This document shows, in pieces, positions 22,949 to 32,893 of a stretch of 64,000 nucleotides of DNA. The stretch is from positions 19,607 to 83,606 of the forward strand of contig CACXXT010000031.1 of assembly GCA_902771725.1 (NCBI GenBank). The letters are read 5' to 3'. The position numbers were made by a program, and so were the translations under genes. How positions within the stretch are numbered: position 1 is the stretch's first letter; each line of letters begins with the position of its first letter. The notes under the pieces are model-generated. The model ran no database searches, was not told the DNA's origin, and saw only the letters and a list, made by a program, of their open reading frames with translations. This DNA comes from an uncultured Bacteroidales bacterium. Its GTDB lineage: Bacteria > Bacteroidota > Bacteroidia > Bacteroidales > Bacteroidaceae.

Positions 22949-25894
22949 GTGAATAAGAAAGGTATCATCATATTCCTTCTGACCTGTATGGTCGGTCTCA
23001 TCGTAGCTTCCGCCACTACGCCTGCGCGGAGCGGGGGAGGCCGTAGGCTCATGCCGGATTCGTTGAGGAAGGATTCTTCGAGAGCCGATTCGTTGAGGAA
23101 GGATTCCTTCGGCACGGATTCTTCTGGCGCGGATACTTTTTCGGATACTTTTATTGCAGATACTTTTATTACTGATTTTTTCAGCGCAGATTCGCTCAGC
23201 GTGAGTTCGCTCGGTCAGGATTCGATGGCTCCGGCGGACACGGCGCGCTTCATCATCGTTGGCGAGGACACCGTATACCTCGGCCGCGGAGGCCATACGG
23301 GACTGGACACCCTTGCTATCGACTCCTCCAAGCAGAGCAAGAGCTCGCTGGATTCGCCGGTAGATTTCAAGGCCAACGACTCGCTGGTCTTCGACTATCG
23401 CGAGAACCGCGTGAACTTCTACGGCAAGGCCAACGTGAAGTACCAGAACCTGGAGCTGGAGTCCGACCTCATTTCCTACAGCGTGGACAGCAGTCTGGTT
23501 CACGCCCTGGGAACCAAGGATTCGCTGGGAAACGTGGTGGTGCCGCCCCTGTTCAAGCAGGGACAGGACACCTATGAGCCGGACAAGATAGCTTATAACT
23601 TCAAGACCCGCAAAGCCTTCATCCACAACGTGTTCACTCAGCAGGGCGAAGGCTACATGACCAGCGACGAGAGCAAGCGCGACTCCAGTGGCACGATGTA
23701 CGTCGCCAAGGCCAAGTACACCACCTGCGACGCCCGTCACCCCCACTTCTACTTGGCCTTGACGCGCGCTAAAGTGCGTCCCGGCAAAGACGTGGTCTTC
23801 GGTCCTGCTTACCTCGTGGTGGAGGATGTGCCTCTGCCGCTGGCCATCCCCTACGGCTTCTTCCCCTTCTCCAGCAAGTATAGCAGCGGACTCATCGTGC
23901 CTACTTTTGGCGACGAGACCAACCGCGGCTTCTACCTCCGCGACGGCGGATGGTACTTCGCCATCAACGATAAAATCGACGTCAAGCTGCTGGGCGAAAT
24001 CTATACCAAGGGTTCTTGGGCGCTGAACGCACAGAGCACCTATCGCAAGCGATACCGCTTCAGCGGCTCGTTCAACGTGGCTTACCAGAACACCGTGGAG
24101 GGCGAGAAAAACATGCCCGACTATTCGGTGGGCAAGAGTTTCAAGGTGCAGTGGAGCCACCGCCAGGACGCCAAGGCCAACCCGAAGCAGTCGTTCTCGG
24201 CCAGTGTGAACTTCGCCACATCGAGCTTCGAGCGCAACAACCTGACCTCGATGTACAATCCGCAGAGCTACACGCAGAGCACCCGAACCTCCTCCGTCTC
24301 CTACAGTCGCACTTTCGCCGATATCGGTCTGACGCTGTCTTCGACAATGAACCTCTCGCAGAACGTGCGGGACAGCAGCATCTCGATGACCCTGCCTTCG
24401 CTGAACATCTCGCTGGCGCGCTTCAATCCATTCAAGCGCAAGAAGATGGCCGGTGCCGAGCGCTGGTACGAGAAGATTGCCGTCAGCTACACGGGAACGT
24501 TCTCCAACAGCATCTCCACGAAGGAGGACAAGCTGCTCCATTCGAACCTCATCAAGGACTGGCGCAACGGTATGCGGCACTCCATCCCCGTCAGCGCCAG
24601 CTTCTCGCTGCTGAACTACATCAACGTGACGCCCTCGTTCAACTTCCAGGACCGTATGTACACCTACAAGGTCAACCGTTCGTGGAACGAACGTACGCAG
24701 CGCGAGGTGGCCGATACCACCTATGGCTTCCACAATGTTTATGACTACAACTTCAGTGTCTCGGCCAGCACCAAGCTCTATGGTATGTACACTCCGCTGA
24801 TAGGCAAGAAGATACAAGCCATCCGCCACGTACTGACGCCCACCGTCAGCTTCTCCTACGCGCCAGACTTCGGTGCCTCGCGCTTCGGATACTACGACAC
24901 TTACGTCAAGACCGACCGCGACGGCAACGTCAGCACCGTCACCTACTCGCCCTATCAGGGTGCCCTCTACGGAGTGCCCGGCCAGGGCAAGACGGGAAGC
25001 ATCACGATGGACGTAGGCAACAATATCGAGATGAAGGTACGCACCGCCAACGACTCGCTGAAGAAAATCAGCATCATCGACGAGCTGGGTGCATCCATGT
25101 CATATAATATGGCCGCCAAGAGTCGCCCCTGGAGCGACCTCAATACCCGTCTGCGCGTGAAACTCGGCAAGAACAAGACCTACTCCTTCAACGCTCAGTG
25201 GGCCACGTACGCCTATGAGATTGACGAGAACGGACGAGTCTACGTCGGCGACCGCACGGAGTACAGCTACGGCCGTTTCGGCCGCTTCCAGGGAATGAGC
25301 CAGAACTTCTCCTATACCTTTAACAATCAGACCTTCAAGAAACTGTTCGGCAAGAAGGACGACAAGGACAAGGGACGCGGCCGGGGCGACGAGGACGACG
25401 ATGATGAGGACGAGGACGACGATGAACTCAACACCGACAGCAACCTCGACCCCGACCTCAACCGCGGCCAGCGGGGCGAGCGCACCCAGCAGAGCGGCGA
25501 GCTGGACGAGGACGGCTACCTGAAGTTCCAGCTGCCCTGGTCGTTCTCCATTTCCTACGGCGTCTCCATGCGTGAGAACACTGGAGGAACTTTCAACACC
25601 AAACGCATGCGTTACGGCTACAAGCTGACCCATACGCTGAACTTCTCTGGCAGCATTCAGATTGCCGAGGGCTGGAACATCCAATGGTCCTCCGGCTATG
25701 ACTTCAACTACAAGAAACTCTCGATGACCACCGCCTCGCTCTCCCGCGACCTCCATTGTTTCAATATGTCGTGCAGCGTGGTGCTCTCGCCCTATACTTC
25801 CTTCAATTTCACCTTTGCCTGCAATGCTTCCACACTGGCCGATGCGCTGAAGTGGCGCAAGCAGAGCAGCTACAGCAACCAACTGACGTGGTAA
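22949..25894 (+). CDS. LptD/OstA-type LPS-assembly outer-membrane protein
   Basis: The product is 981 aa with a GTG start and a signal segment (GIIIFLLTCMVGLIVASA). A Ser/Asp repeat linker (DSLRKDSSRADSLRKDS) precedes an OstA-like N-terminal domain (DSLVFDYRENRVNFYGKANVKYQNLELESDLI). A large barrel follows with PHFYLALTRAKVRPGKDVVFGPAYLVVEDVPLPLAIPYGFFPF, the usual LptD core. A long acidic loop (EDDDDEDEDDDEL) lies near residue 845. In Gram-negatives LptD inserts lipopolysaccharide in the outer leaflet. Bacteroidales have several such paralogues, so I leave the symbol empty. Confidence 0.82.
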   Translation: MNKKGIIIFLLTCMVGLIVASATTPARSGGGRRLMPDSLRKDSSRADSLRKDSFGTDSSGADTFSDTFIADTFITDFFSADSLSVSSLGQDSMAPADTARFIIVGEDTVYLGRGGHTGLDTLAIDSSKQSKSSLDSPVDFKANDSLVFDYRENRVNFYGKANVKYQNLELESDLISYSVDSSLVHALGTKDSLGNVVVPPLFKQGQDTYEPDKIAYNFKTRKAFIHNVFTQQGEGYMTSDESKRDSSGTMYVAKAKYTTCDARHPHFYLALTRAKVRPGKDVVFGPAYLVVEDVPLPLAIPYGFFPFSSKYSSGLIVPTFGDETNRGFYLRDGGWYFAINDKIDVKLLGEIYTKGSWALNAQSTYRKRYRFSGSFNVAYQNTVEGEKNMPDYSVGKSFKVQWSHRQDAKANPKQSFSASVNFATSSFERNNLTSMYNPQSYTQSTRTSSVSYSRTFADIGLTLSSTMNLSQNVRDSSISMTLPSLNISLARFNPFKRKKMAGAERWYEKIAVSYTGTFSNSISTKEDKLLHSNLIKDWRNGMRHSIPVSASFSLLNYINVTPSFNFQDRMYTYKVNRSWNERTQREVADTTYGFHNVYDYNFSVSASTKLYGMYTPLIGKKIQAIRHVLTPTVSFSYAPDFGASRFGYYDTYVKTDRDGNVSTVTYSPYQGALYGVPGQGKTGSITMDVGNNIEMKVRTANDSLKKISIIDELGASMSYNMAAKSRPWSDLNTRLRVKLGKNKTYSFNAQWATYAYEIDENGRVYVGDRTEYSYGRFGRFQGMSQNFSYTFNNQTFKKLFGKKDDKDKGRGRGDEDDDDEDEDDDELNTDSNLDPDLNRGQRGERTQQSGELDEDGYLKFQLPWSFSISYGVSMRENTGGTFNTKRMRYGYKLTHTLNFSGSIQIAEGWNIQWSSGYDFNYKKLSMTTASLSRDLHCFNMSCSVVLSPYTSFNFTFACNASTLADALKWRKQSSYSNQLTW

Positions 25895-25923
25895 TCCGCA
25901 AAAAAACGTACACATATTTTATT

Positions 25924-26613
25924 ATGAAACACTCATTCTTCATTCTTCTGGCCTCCGTTCTCCTCCTGGGAGCCTGCGGTAAAGGCAATGAAAACCACTA
26001 CACCGACATCATCTATCCCTCCACCCGATATCGCATGGTGATGGCCGATCAGACTGCAGACAGCCTTGTCTTTGCCTCCACGGACTCGTGGACCCTCAGC
26101 AACACGGCCGAGGCCTGGTGCAGCTACCCGAAGGAGTTCGCCAGCTTCACCAACAAGTACACTAACACCTGGGTGGTGACGAGTGTGCCACTGACCTTCA
26201 CGCCGAACACCACGGGCAAGCTCCGCAGCGCCCTCATCAAAATCGACGGCGGCGAATCCTCCAATGCAGCCTACTACTCGCAGGTGACCTTCCTCGGTAT
26301 CTCCCGCCCCCTGCGCGCGGTGAACAGCAACGACCTCTCGGTCGTGAGCACCCAGCCGCTGACGCTGAAGGCCACTGCCACACGCGACAGCGTTTCCTTC
26401 AACGCCTATGGCGACTGGACGCTGAAAGCGCTGGGAGGCACCTGGCTGGCACCCATGGCCACCGAGGGAGCTCCCGGCAGGAAGTTGGTCGAACTGACCG
26501 TGGAACCGAACTCCCTCGCTGCCGAGCGCAGGGATACCCTCCTCCTCATCTCTAACGGCGTGCAGGATTCCATTTTCGTTATCCAGGAAGGCCTGAAGCA
26601 GACGGAAGATTAA
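25924..26613 (+). CDS. BACON-like lipoprotein
   Basis: The product is 229 aa. The lipoprotein signal FFILLASVLLLGACGK places the lipidated Cys at about residue 18. Two beta-sandwich modules follow; ADSLVFASTDSWTLSNTAEAWCSYPKEF and VSFNAYGDWTLKALGGTWLAP resemble BACON-type domains with the W-x-L pattern and the ending DTLLLISNGVQDSIFVIQEG. Such proteins are held in the outer membrane, often near glycan enzymes. The start chosen has 29 bp to the lptD-like stop. A GH51 gene follows after 59 bp. Confidence 0.7.
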   Translation: MKHSFFILLASVLLLGACGKGNENHYTDIIYPSTRYRMVMADQTADSLVFASTDSWTLSNTAEAWCSYPKEFASFTNKYTNTWVVTSVPLTFTPNTTGKLRSALIKIDGGESSNAAYYSQVTFLGISRPLRAVNSNDLSVVSTQPLTLKATATRDSVSFNAYGDWTLKALGGTWLAPMATEGAPGRKLVELTVEPNSLAAERRDTLLLISNGVQDSIFVIQEGLKQTED

Positions 26614-26672
26614 CTTCGAAATCTCGAAATCTCGAAATCCCGAACCCTTAACCCCCTAACCCCCACAACTCT

Positions 26673-29135
26673 ATGAAGCTCCTGACTCCGCTTGTGGCAC
26701 TGGCCCTGGCTGTCGCGCTCCCGTTGCGTGCCAACGAGCCCGACTCCGTCTACCTCTTCTCCTACAATGTTAATCCCTCCAGCGGCCTCTCCTTCGCCTA
26801 TTCGGCCGACGGACGTACGTGGACTTCGGTGGCCGATGGAGCCGCGTTTGTCAAGAGCGACTACGGCACCTGGGGCGCTGAGAAAAAGATGCACCGCCCC
26901 GTACTGGCGCGACTGGCCGACGGCACGTGGCAGCTCACCTTCGAGGTCAACCACAAGACGAACCAGTACGCCGTGGCCACCTCGCCCGACCTCATCCACT
27001 GGAAACCGCAGGACTATCCCTACGTAGCCAGCCGCGAGGCTGTGCAGCAGCGCTTCGACGACAGCGAGCGCAGCTACTACCAGAAGGCTGTGGTGGACGG
27101 ACGGGAGTTCCGCGGATGCGTGAACCGCGTCAGCTTCGCTGAGGTCATGGCCATGCAGCACTTTCAGCAGGCCGCAGCCCAGCGAGGTCGTCAGAACAGC
27201 GAGTCGCTGGCCGACGACGCCACGCGTTTTGCCCGCCTGAAGGACCGCAAGCTGCAGGCAACAGTCACCATCGACGCTACCGCCCCCAAGGCCATCAGCG
27301 ACAAGCTGATAGGCATCTTCTTCGAGGATATCAACTACAGCGCGGACGGGGGCCTCTACGCAGAGCTGGTTCAGAACCGCGACTTCGAGTACTCCGAGCG
27401 GGACTGGAATGCCACCACCGCCTGGCACTCGCAGCATCCCATAGAGATTGCTACGGAGCATCCCCTGCACCCCAACAATCCGCACTACGCCGTGCTCACT
27501 CAGGACACCCTGTGGAACGAGGGCTGGGACGGCATCGTCGTCGAGAAAGGCAATAAATATGATTTCTCGGTGTTCGTCTCCCCCTCCGCCGCCCCCTCTT
27601 CTTCAAGCCCTGTTGGCAGCGGTTCGTCCGCCGCCTCCTCCCAGAAGCAGGACTTCGCCATCCTGCTGGTGGGCGCCGGCGGCAAAGTGCTGGCCCGCAG
27701 CGTCCTGAAGACCCGCAGCTCCGGCTGGAAGCAGTTCTCCACCGTCCTCACCGCCACCGCTTCCGACGCGAAAGCGCGTCTGGCCGTCGTGCCTCTGAAG
27801 GCCGTGCGCGTGGCCGTCGATATGATTTCCCTCTTCCCGCAGGAGACCTTCAAGGGGCGCAAGAATGGTTTGCGTCCTGACCTCGCCCAAGTCCTGGCAG
27901 ACTTGCATCCCCGCTTCATGCGTTTCCCCGGCGGTTGTGTGGCTCACGGCGACGGACTGGGTAATATGTACCACTGGAAGGAGACCATCGGCCCACTTTG
28001 GGAGCGCAAGCCGCAGCGCAATATCTGGGGCTACCACCAGTCCCGCGGCCTCGGCTACTTCGAGTTCTTCCAGCTCTGCGAGGATTTGGGCTGCGAACCC
28101 CTCCCCGTAGTGCCGGCGGCCGTACCCTGTCAGAACAGCAGCACCGGCGGCGGCGGGCAGCAGGGAGGTATTCCCTTCGGACCCGAATTCGAGCAGTACA
28201 AGCAGGATCTGCTGGACCTCATCGAGTGGGCCAACGGCGACCCGAAGACTAGCAAGTGGGCCAAGATGCGTGCCGACGCAGGTCACCCCAAACCCTTCAA
28301 CCTTAAATACCTGGGCATCGGCAATGAGGATCTCATCAGCGAGGTCTTCACCGAGCGCTACCTGCCGCTCATCAAGGCCGTGAAAGAGCGTTATCCCGAA
28401 ATCACCGTCTGCGGCACCACCGGTCCTTTCTTCGAGGGCTCGGACTACGAACAGGGCTGGCGACTGGCCAAGGACAACAATATCGATATGGTGGACGAGC
28501 ACTACTACGTCTCGCCCGGATGGTATATCCACAACCAGCACTTCTACGACCAGTACGACCGCTCGGCCTCGAAGGTCTACCTCGGTGAGTACGCCAGCCA
28601 CGGTCCCGGCCGCAAGTCCACTATCGAGACGGCACTCACCTGCGCCATGCATATCTGCAACCTCGAGCGCAACGGCGACATCGTGGCCATGAGCAGCTAC
28701 GCACCCTTGTTGGCCAAGAACCGTCACACCCAGTGGAACCCCGACCTCATCTATTTCGACAACACCCAGGTGTATCCCACTGTGGACTACTTCGTGCAGA
28801 AGATGTGCGGACAGTCGCAGGGTAATCAGTACCTGCCCTCTTCAGTTCAGTCCGATCTGGGGCCGGAGGCCAATCGGCGTCTGGCCGTGAGCACTGTCCG
28901 CGATACCGTCTCGGGAAAGACCTACGTGAAAATCGTCAGCCTCCTGCCGCAGGAGGTGGACATCACCCTGGACTTCCAGGGGCTGGACACCGACGGGAAG
29001 ACCGCGCGCAAGACCGTCCTCGCCGGAGCCTGGGACAATCAGCAGGCACGGCCCTCAGAGCCCGAGCCCTTTGCCCTCACCTCCCGCCCCTCCCTCCATC
29101 TTCCCCCATACGCGTTCGTTGTCATTGAATTCTGA
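26673..29135 (+). CDS. Alpha-L-arabinofuranosidase, GH51-type with N-terminal GH43-like region
   Basis: The product is 820 aa with a signal peptide (MKLLTPLVALALAVALPLRA). Residues about 25-150 resemble a truncated five-blade GH43-like fold (SFAYSADGRTWTSV, LARLADGTWQLTFEVNHKTNQYAVATSPDLIHW). The rest is the GH51 type: ISDKLIGIFFEDINYSADGGLYAELVQNRDFEY, FMRFPGGCVAHG, the acid/base Glu in KYLGIGNEDLISE and the nucleophile Glu in KVYLGEYASHGPG. It releases arabinose from arabinan or arabinoxylan, probably in the periplasm. A Ser-rich insert SAAPSSSSPVGSGSSAASS (about 310) interrupts the carbohydrate-binding part. Confidence 0.9.
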   Translation: MKLLTPLVALALAVALPLRANEPDSVYLFSYNVNPSSGLSFAYSADGRTWTSVADGAAFVKSDYGTWGAEKKMHRPVLARLADGTWQLTFEVNHKTNQYAVATSPDLIHWKPQDYPYVASREAVQQRFDDSERSYYQKAVVDGREFRGCVNRVSFAEVMAMQHFQQAAAQRGRQNSESLADDATRFARLKDRKLQATVTIDATAPKAISDKLIGIFFEDINYSADGGLYAELVQNRDFEYSERDWNATTAWHSQHPIEIATEHPLHPNNPHYAVLTQDTLWNEGWDGIVVEKGNKYDFSVFVSPSAAPSSSSPVGSGSSAASSQKQDFAILLVGAGGKVLARSVLKTRSSGWKQFSTVLTATASDAKARLAVVPLKAVRVAVDMISLFPQETFKGRKNGLRPDLAQVLADLHPRFMRFPGGCVAHGDGLGNMYHWKETIGPLWERKPQRNIWGYHQSRGLGYFEFFQLCEDLGCEPLPVVPAAVPCQNSSTGGGGQQGGIPFGPEFEQYKQDLLDLIEWANGDPKTSKWAKMRADAGHPKPFNLKYLGIGNEDLISEVFTERYLPLIKAVKERYPEITVCGTTGPFFEGSDYEQGWRLAKDNNIDMVDEHYYVSPGWYIHNQHFYDQYDRSASKVYLGEYASHGPGRKSTIETALTCAMHICNLERNGDIVAMSSYAPLLAKNRHTQWNPDLIYFDNTQVYPTVDYFVQKMCGQSQGNQYLPSSVQSDLGPEANRRLAVSTVRDTVSGKTYVKIVSLLPQEVDITLDFQGLDTDGKTARKTVLAGAWDNQQARPSEPEPFALTSRPSLHLPPYAFVVIEF

Positions 29136-29178
29136 CAAGTCCTTGAATCCTTAAATCTTTAAATCCTAAATTTCCCTC

Positions 29179-30525
29179 ATGTTTCCCGTCCTTCAACATC
29201 TCGGAATCGACGCACTGAATGCGATGCAGGAGGAGACCATTGCCGCCTATCGCCGCCACCGCCAGCTCGTACTCCTCTCGCCTACCGGCAGCGGCAAGAC
29301 CCTGGCCTACCTGCTACCCCTCGTTGAGGAACTGCAGCGGTCGGCCGACGCGCCCTGGCCCGCAGCCCTCGTCCTCGTGCCCTCCCGCGAACTCGCTTCG
29401 CAGACCGTCGACGTCATCAAGGCGATGAAGTGCGGCCTGCGGGCAGTGGCCTGCTACGGCGGTCGGCCTGCTATGGACGAACACCGCGTGATACGCGAGG
29501 TGCAACCGCAGATCCTGGTGGCCACTCCAGGTCGTGCTGCCGACCACCTGCGCAAGGAGAACTTCGACGGCACTGCCGTCCGAACCCTCATCATCGACGA
29601 GTTCGACAAAAGTCTGGAACTCGGATTCCACGATGAGATGTCCGAGGTGATAGGCATGCTGCCGAACCTCCAGCGCCGTTTCCTCCTCTCGGCCACGGAT
29701 AGCCACCAGATACCGTCGTTCGTCGGCGCTGGCTTCCGGAAACTGGACTTCACGGATTCCCAGCCCGGTTCCCCTGCAGCTCAGGCAGATTCCGAACGGC
29801 TGACGCTTCACCTTGTCCGCTCGCCGGAGAAGGACAAGCTCCACACCCTTCGTGACCTGCTCTGCCATATCGGTGCCGAACCCTCCATGGTCTTCGTGAA
29901 CTACCGCGAGAGTGTGGAGCGCGTGGCCGCTTATCTGCAGCAGGAAGGGTTCAGCGTCAGTGCCTTCCACGGAGGTCTGGAGCAGCGCGACCGTGAGCGG
30001 GCCCTCTACCGCTTTGCCGGAGGTTCAGCCCTGACCCTCGTCAGCACCGACCTCGCCGCCCGCGGACTGGATATAGACGACGTACGTCATATCATTCACT
30101 ACCACCTGCCGCTGAACGACGATGCCTTCACCCACCGCAACGGACGTACTGCCCGGTGGGACAGGGAAGGAGATGCGTGGGTCATTGTGGGGCCGGAGGA
30201 AGTCCTGCCGGATTATATGGCAGAGGCTTCGGCGCATGATACTTCCCTTCCTTCGGGCGAGGGGCAGGGGAGGGCGGCTGTTCCTAAGCCCCTCTGGACT
30301 ACCCTCTACATCGGCAAAGGTCGCAAGGACAAAATCAACAAGGTGGACATCGTCGGCTTCCTCTCCAAGGTAGGTGGATTGCAGCGCCAGGAACTGGGGC
30401 GGGTGGATATCGGAGATCATTGGGCCTTCGCCGCCGTGGCGCGCCAGCAGGCCGACGCGGTGCTGCGTCGCGTGCGCGGACAGATAATTAAAGGTGTCAA
30501 AACCCTCATAGAGAAAGCCCGATAA
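29179..30525 (+). CDS. DEAD-box RNA helicase of the DbpA type
   Basis: The product is 448 aa. Motifs appear in order: I SPTGSGKT, Ia VLVPSREL, Ib VATPGR, II IIDEFDKS (DEFD instead of DEAD), III SATD, V STDLAARGLDI, VI HRNGRTAR. Residues about 375-448 form a DbpA-like RNA-binding domain (IGKGRKDKINKVDIVGFLSKVG, VDIGDHWAFAAVA), which in DbpA targets 23S rRNA hairpin 92, so a role in 50S assembly is likely. A family-A repeat (30242-30277) adds the loop TSLPSGEGQGRAAVP between the two parts. Confidence 0.9.
   Translation: MFPVLQHLGIDALNAMQEETIAAYRRHRQLVLLSPTGSGKTLAYLLPLVEELQRSADAPWPAALVLVPSRELASQTVDVIKAMKCGLRAVACYGGRPAMDEHRVIREVQPQILVATPGRAADHLRKENFDGTAVRTLIIDEFDKSLELGFHDEMSEVIGMLPNLQRRFLLSATDSHQIPSFVGAGFRKLDFTDSQPGSPAAQADSERLTLHLVRSPEKDKLHTLRDLLCHIGAEPSMVFVNYRESVERVAAYLQQEGFSVSAFHGGLEQRDRERALYRFAGGSALTLVSTDLAARGLDIDDVRHIIHYHLPLNDDAFTHRNGRTARWDREGDAWVIVGPEEVLPDYMAEASAHDTSLPSGEGQGRAAVPKPLWTTLYIGKGRKDKINKVDIVGFLSKVGGLQRQELGRVDIGDHWAFAAVARQQADAVLRRVRGQIIKGVKTLIEKAR
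30242..30277 (+). repeat. Family-A palindrome inside the DbpA-type helicase
   Basis: The segment starts CTTCCCTTCCTTCGGGCGAG and continues GGGCAGGGGAGGGCGG. It is in frame, encodes SLPSGEGQGRAA and lies exactly at the junction between helicase core and RNA-binding domain. Confidence 0.7.
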
Positions 30526-30576
30526 GTCAAACTTTAGCCATAAACACGACGGAAAAGAAAGAAAAAGCACATTTTA

Positions 30577-30608
30577 TTTGGCTGTGTGCCGAAAAAGGTG
30601 TATTTTCG
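30577..30608 (+). promoter_or_regulatory. Promoter of serC
   Basis: TTTG (30577-30580), a 20-bp spacer and TATTTTCG (30601-30608, one mismatch) form a good Bacteroidetes promoter. It predicts a leader of roughly 65-70 nt before the serC ATG. Confidence 0.75.
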
Positions 30609-30681
30609 CGGCAGAAAGCAGGACTTCTCCTCCTTAGATAATACTATTCACGAACTTTATAACTCATAAACACCAACTGTT

Positions 30682-31749
30682 ATGAAAAAGTACAATTTCA
30701 ACGCAGGTCCTTCCAAGCTTCCCCGCGAAGTGATGGAGGCCACTGCTGCTGCATGCCTCGATTTCGAGGGCAGCGGGCTCTCCCTGATGGAAATGAGTCA
30801 TCGTGCCAAGAACTTCCAGCCCGTCGTAGATGAGGCCGTGGCTCTGTTCAAGGAGCTGCTGGACATCCCCGAGGGCTACAGCGTCATCTTCCTCGGAGGA
30901 GGTGCCAGCCTGCAGTTCTGTATGGTGCCCTACAACTTCCTCGAGAAGAAGGCTGCTTACCTCAACACGGGTGTCTGGGCTACGAAGGCCGAGAAGGAAG
31001 CCAAGCTCTTCGGCGAAGTCGTGGAGGTCGCTTCCAGTAAGGACAAGAACTTCACCTACATTCCCAAGAACTTCACCATCCCCACCGATGCAGACTACTT
31101 CCACATCACCTCGAACAACACCATCTACGGCACCGAAATCCTCACGGACTTCGACAGCCCCGTGCCCATGATTGCCGATATGAGTTCGGATATCTTCTCC
31201 CGTCCCATCGACGTGAGCAAGTATGGCATGATCTACGGCGGTGCACAGAAGAACCTGTCCATGGCAGGCGTGACCTTCTGCATCATCAAGGAAGACCTCG
31301 TCGGCAAGGTCAGCCGCGCTATCCCCACGATGCTCAACTACCAGACTCACATCAGCAAGGGCAGTATGTTCAACACACCTCCTACTGTGCCCATCTACTG
31401 CGCTCTGCAGAACCTCAAGTGGATCAAGAAGCAGGGCGGCGTGGCTGCCATGGAGAAGATGGCCATCCAGCGCGCAGAAATCGTCTACGGCGAAATCGAC
31501 CGCAACAAGCTCTTCGTAGGCACTGCTCAGGAGGACAGCCGTTCACGCATGAACATCACCTTCGTCCTCAAGCCCGAGTACCAGGAGCTGCAGGATGAGT
31601 TCATGGCATTCGCCACCAGCAAGGGCATGGTCGGCGTCAAGGGACACCGCGACGTCGGCGGATTCCGCGCCAGCTGCTACAACGCCATGGACCTCGAGGG
31701 CGTCAATGCACTCGTGGCTTGCATGAAGGAATTCGAGGCAATGCACTAA
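30682..31749 (+). CDS. serC: Phosphoserine aminotransferase
   Basis: The product is 355 aa. It starts with [17 protein letters not shown], and has [43 protein letters not shown] with the PLP Lys190, and [16 protein letters not shown] near the end. It converts 3-phosphohydroxypyruvate and glutamate to phosphoserine, and also serves PLP synthesis. Length and motifs are complete. serA follows 156 bp later, separated by two family-A hairpins, so the pair probably forms one transcript. Confidence 0.96.
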   Translation: MKKYNFNAGPSKLPREVMEATAAACLDFEGSGLSLMEMSHRAKNFQPVVDEAVALFKELLDIPEGYSVIFLGGGASLQFCMVPYNFLEKKAAYLNTGVWATKAEKEAKLFGEVVEVASSKDKNFTYIPKNFTIPTDADYFHITSNNTIYGTEILTDFDSPVPMIADMSSDIFSRPIDVSKYGMIYGGAQKNLSMAGVTFCIIKEDLVGKVSRAIPTMLNYQTHISKGSMFNTPPTVPIYCALQNLKWIKKQGGVAAMEKMAIQRAEIVYGEIDRNKLFVGTAQEDSRSRMNITFVLKPEYQELQDEFMAFATSKGMVGVKGHRDVGGFRASCYNAMDLEGVNALVACMKEFEAMH

Positions 31750-31756
31750 AGACCCG

Positions 31757-31899
31757 CCCCTCACTCCCCCTTCTAGGGGGTGGAGGGTGGTCACCTTCAA
31801 GAATTATATTTATTTAAGCCAACCCTTTAATTTAAATCCCCAATAACCGCAAGTAGAAGGTCATTCTACTCTCCCCCTGCAAGGGGAGCGGGGAGGGGG
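31757..31899. repeat. Two family-A palindromes in the serC-serA spacer
   Basis: Copy one centres on CCCCCTTCTAGGGGG (31766-31780), followed by TGGAGGGTGG. Copy two is CTCCCCCTGCAAGGGGAG (31871-31888), followed by CGGGGAGGGGG to 31899, only 6 bp before the serA ATG. AT-rich oligomer repeats lie between them. Confidence 0.75.
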
Positions 31900-31905
31900 T
31901 CCGAC

Positions 31906-32826
31906 ATGATGAAAGTTTTAATTGCAACCGAGAAGCCCTTCAGCGGCGTGGCCGTGAAGGGTATCAAGGAGGTCTTCGACGCCGCCGGCTACGAGACCGT
32001 CCTGCTGGAGAAATATACTGAGAAGGCTCAGCTCCTGGAGGCTGTGGCCGACGTAGATGCACTCATCATCCGTTCCGACAAGGTCGACGCCGAGGTGCTG
32101 GAGGCTGCCAAGCAGCTGAAGATCGTCGTGCGTGCCGGTGCCGGCTACGACAACATCGACCTCGAAGCCGCCACAGCCCACAAGGTGGTGGCCATGAACA
32201 CCCCCGGCCAGAACGCCAATAGCGTGGCAGAGTTGGTCTTTGGACTCCTCGTCTTCGCCAAGCGTAACTTCTTCAACGGCACCAGCGGTACCGAGCTGAA
32301 GGGCAAGCGCCTGGGTATTCTCGCCTTCGGCAACGTAGGGCGCAACGTAGCCCGCATCGCCAAGGGATTCGATATGCAGGTATTGGCCTACGACGCCTAC
32401 TGCCCCGCTGAGATCATCGAGGCTGCCGGCGTGAAGGCCGTGGCATCGCAGGACGAGCTCTTCGAGCAGAGCGACATCGTCAGCCTTCACATCCCCGCCA
32501 CTGCCGAGACGCGTCAGAGCATCAACAAGGCGCTCGTCGCCAAGCTTCCCAAGGGCGGTATCCTCGTGAACACCGCACGCAAGGAGGTCATCAACGAGCC
32601 CGAGCTCCTGGAGCTGCTGGCAGAGCGCGAGGACCTGAAGTATGTCACGGACATCAAGCCCGATGCCGATGCCGACTTCGCCCGCTTCGAAGGCCGCTAC
32701 TTCACCACACCCAAAAAGATGGGTGCACAGACCGCCGAGGCTAACGTCAACGCAGGTATCGCCGCCGCCCACCAGATCGTCGGTTTCCTCGAGCAGGGAA
32801 TCACGAAGTTCCAGGTGAACAAGTAG
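31906..32826 (+). CDS. serA: D-3-phosphoglycerate dehydrogenase, short form
   Basis: The product is 306 aa without an ACT regulatory domain. It has the D-2-hydroxyacid dehydrogenase fold: VVRAGAGYDNIDLEAA, the NAD loop LGILAFGNVGRNVARIA, VSLHIPATAETRQSINKALVAKLPKGGILVNTARKEV and DIKPDADADF. It makes 3-phosphohydroxypyruvate for SerC upstream. Where most relatives have the catalytic His in GHIGAST, this protein reads KKMGAQT, which I recall as a trait of the short Bacteroidales form. Either of two adjacent ATGs (31906, 31909) may start it. Confidence 0.93.
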   Translation: MMKVLIATEKPFSGVAVKGIKEVFDAAGYETVLLEKYTEKAQLLEAVADVDALIIRSDKVDAEVLEAAKQLKIVVRAGAGYDNIDLEAATAHKVVAMNTPGQNANSVAELVFGLLVFAKRNFFNGTSGTELKGKRLGILAFGNVGRNVARIAKGFDMQVLAYDAYCPAEIIEAAGVKAVASQDELFEQSDIVSLHIPATAETRQSINKALVAKLPKGGILVNTARKEVINEPELLELLAEREDLKYVTDIKPDADADFARFEGRYFTTPKKMGAQTAEANVNAGIAAAHQIVGFLEQGITKFQVNK

Positions 32827-32893
32827 CGAAATTTAAAGATTTAAATCTTCAAGGTATCCAATCCTTAAATCATTAAATCCTTAAATATACTAA

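Noticed and set aside
22760..24829. Minus-strand open frame opposite the lptD-like gene
   Set aside because: No family likeness and it would read through the lptD promoter and signal peptide.
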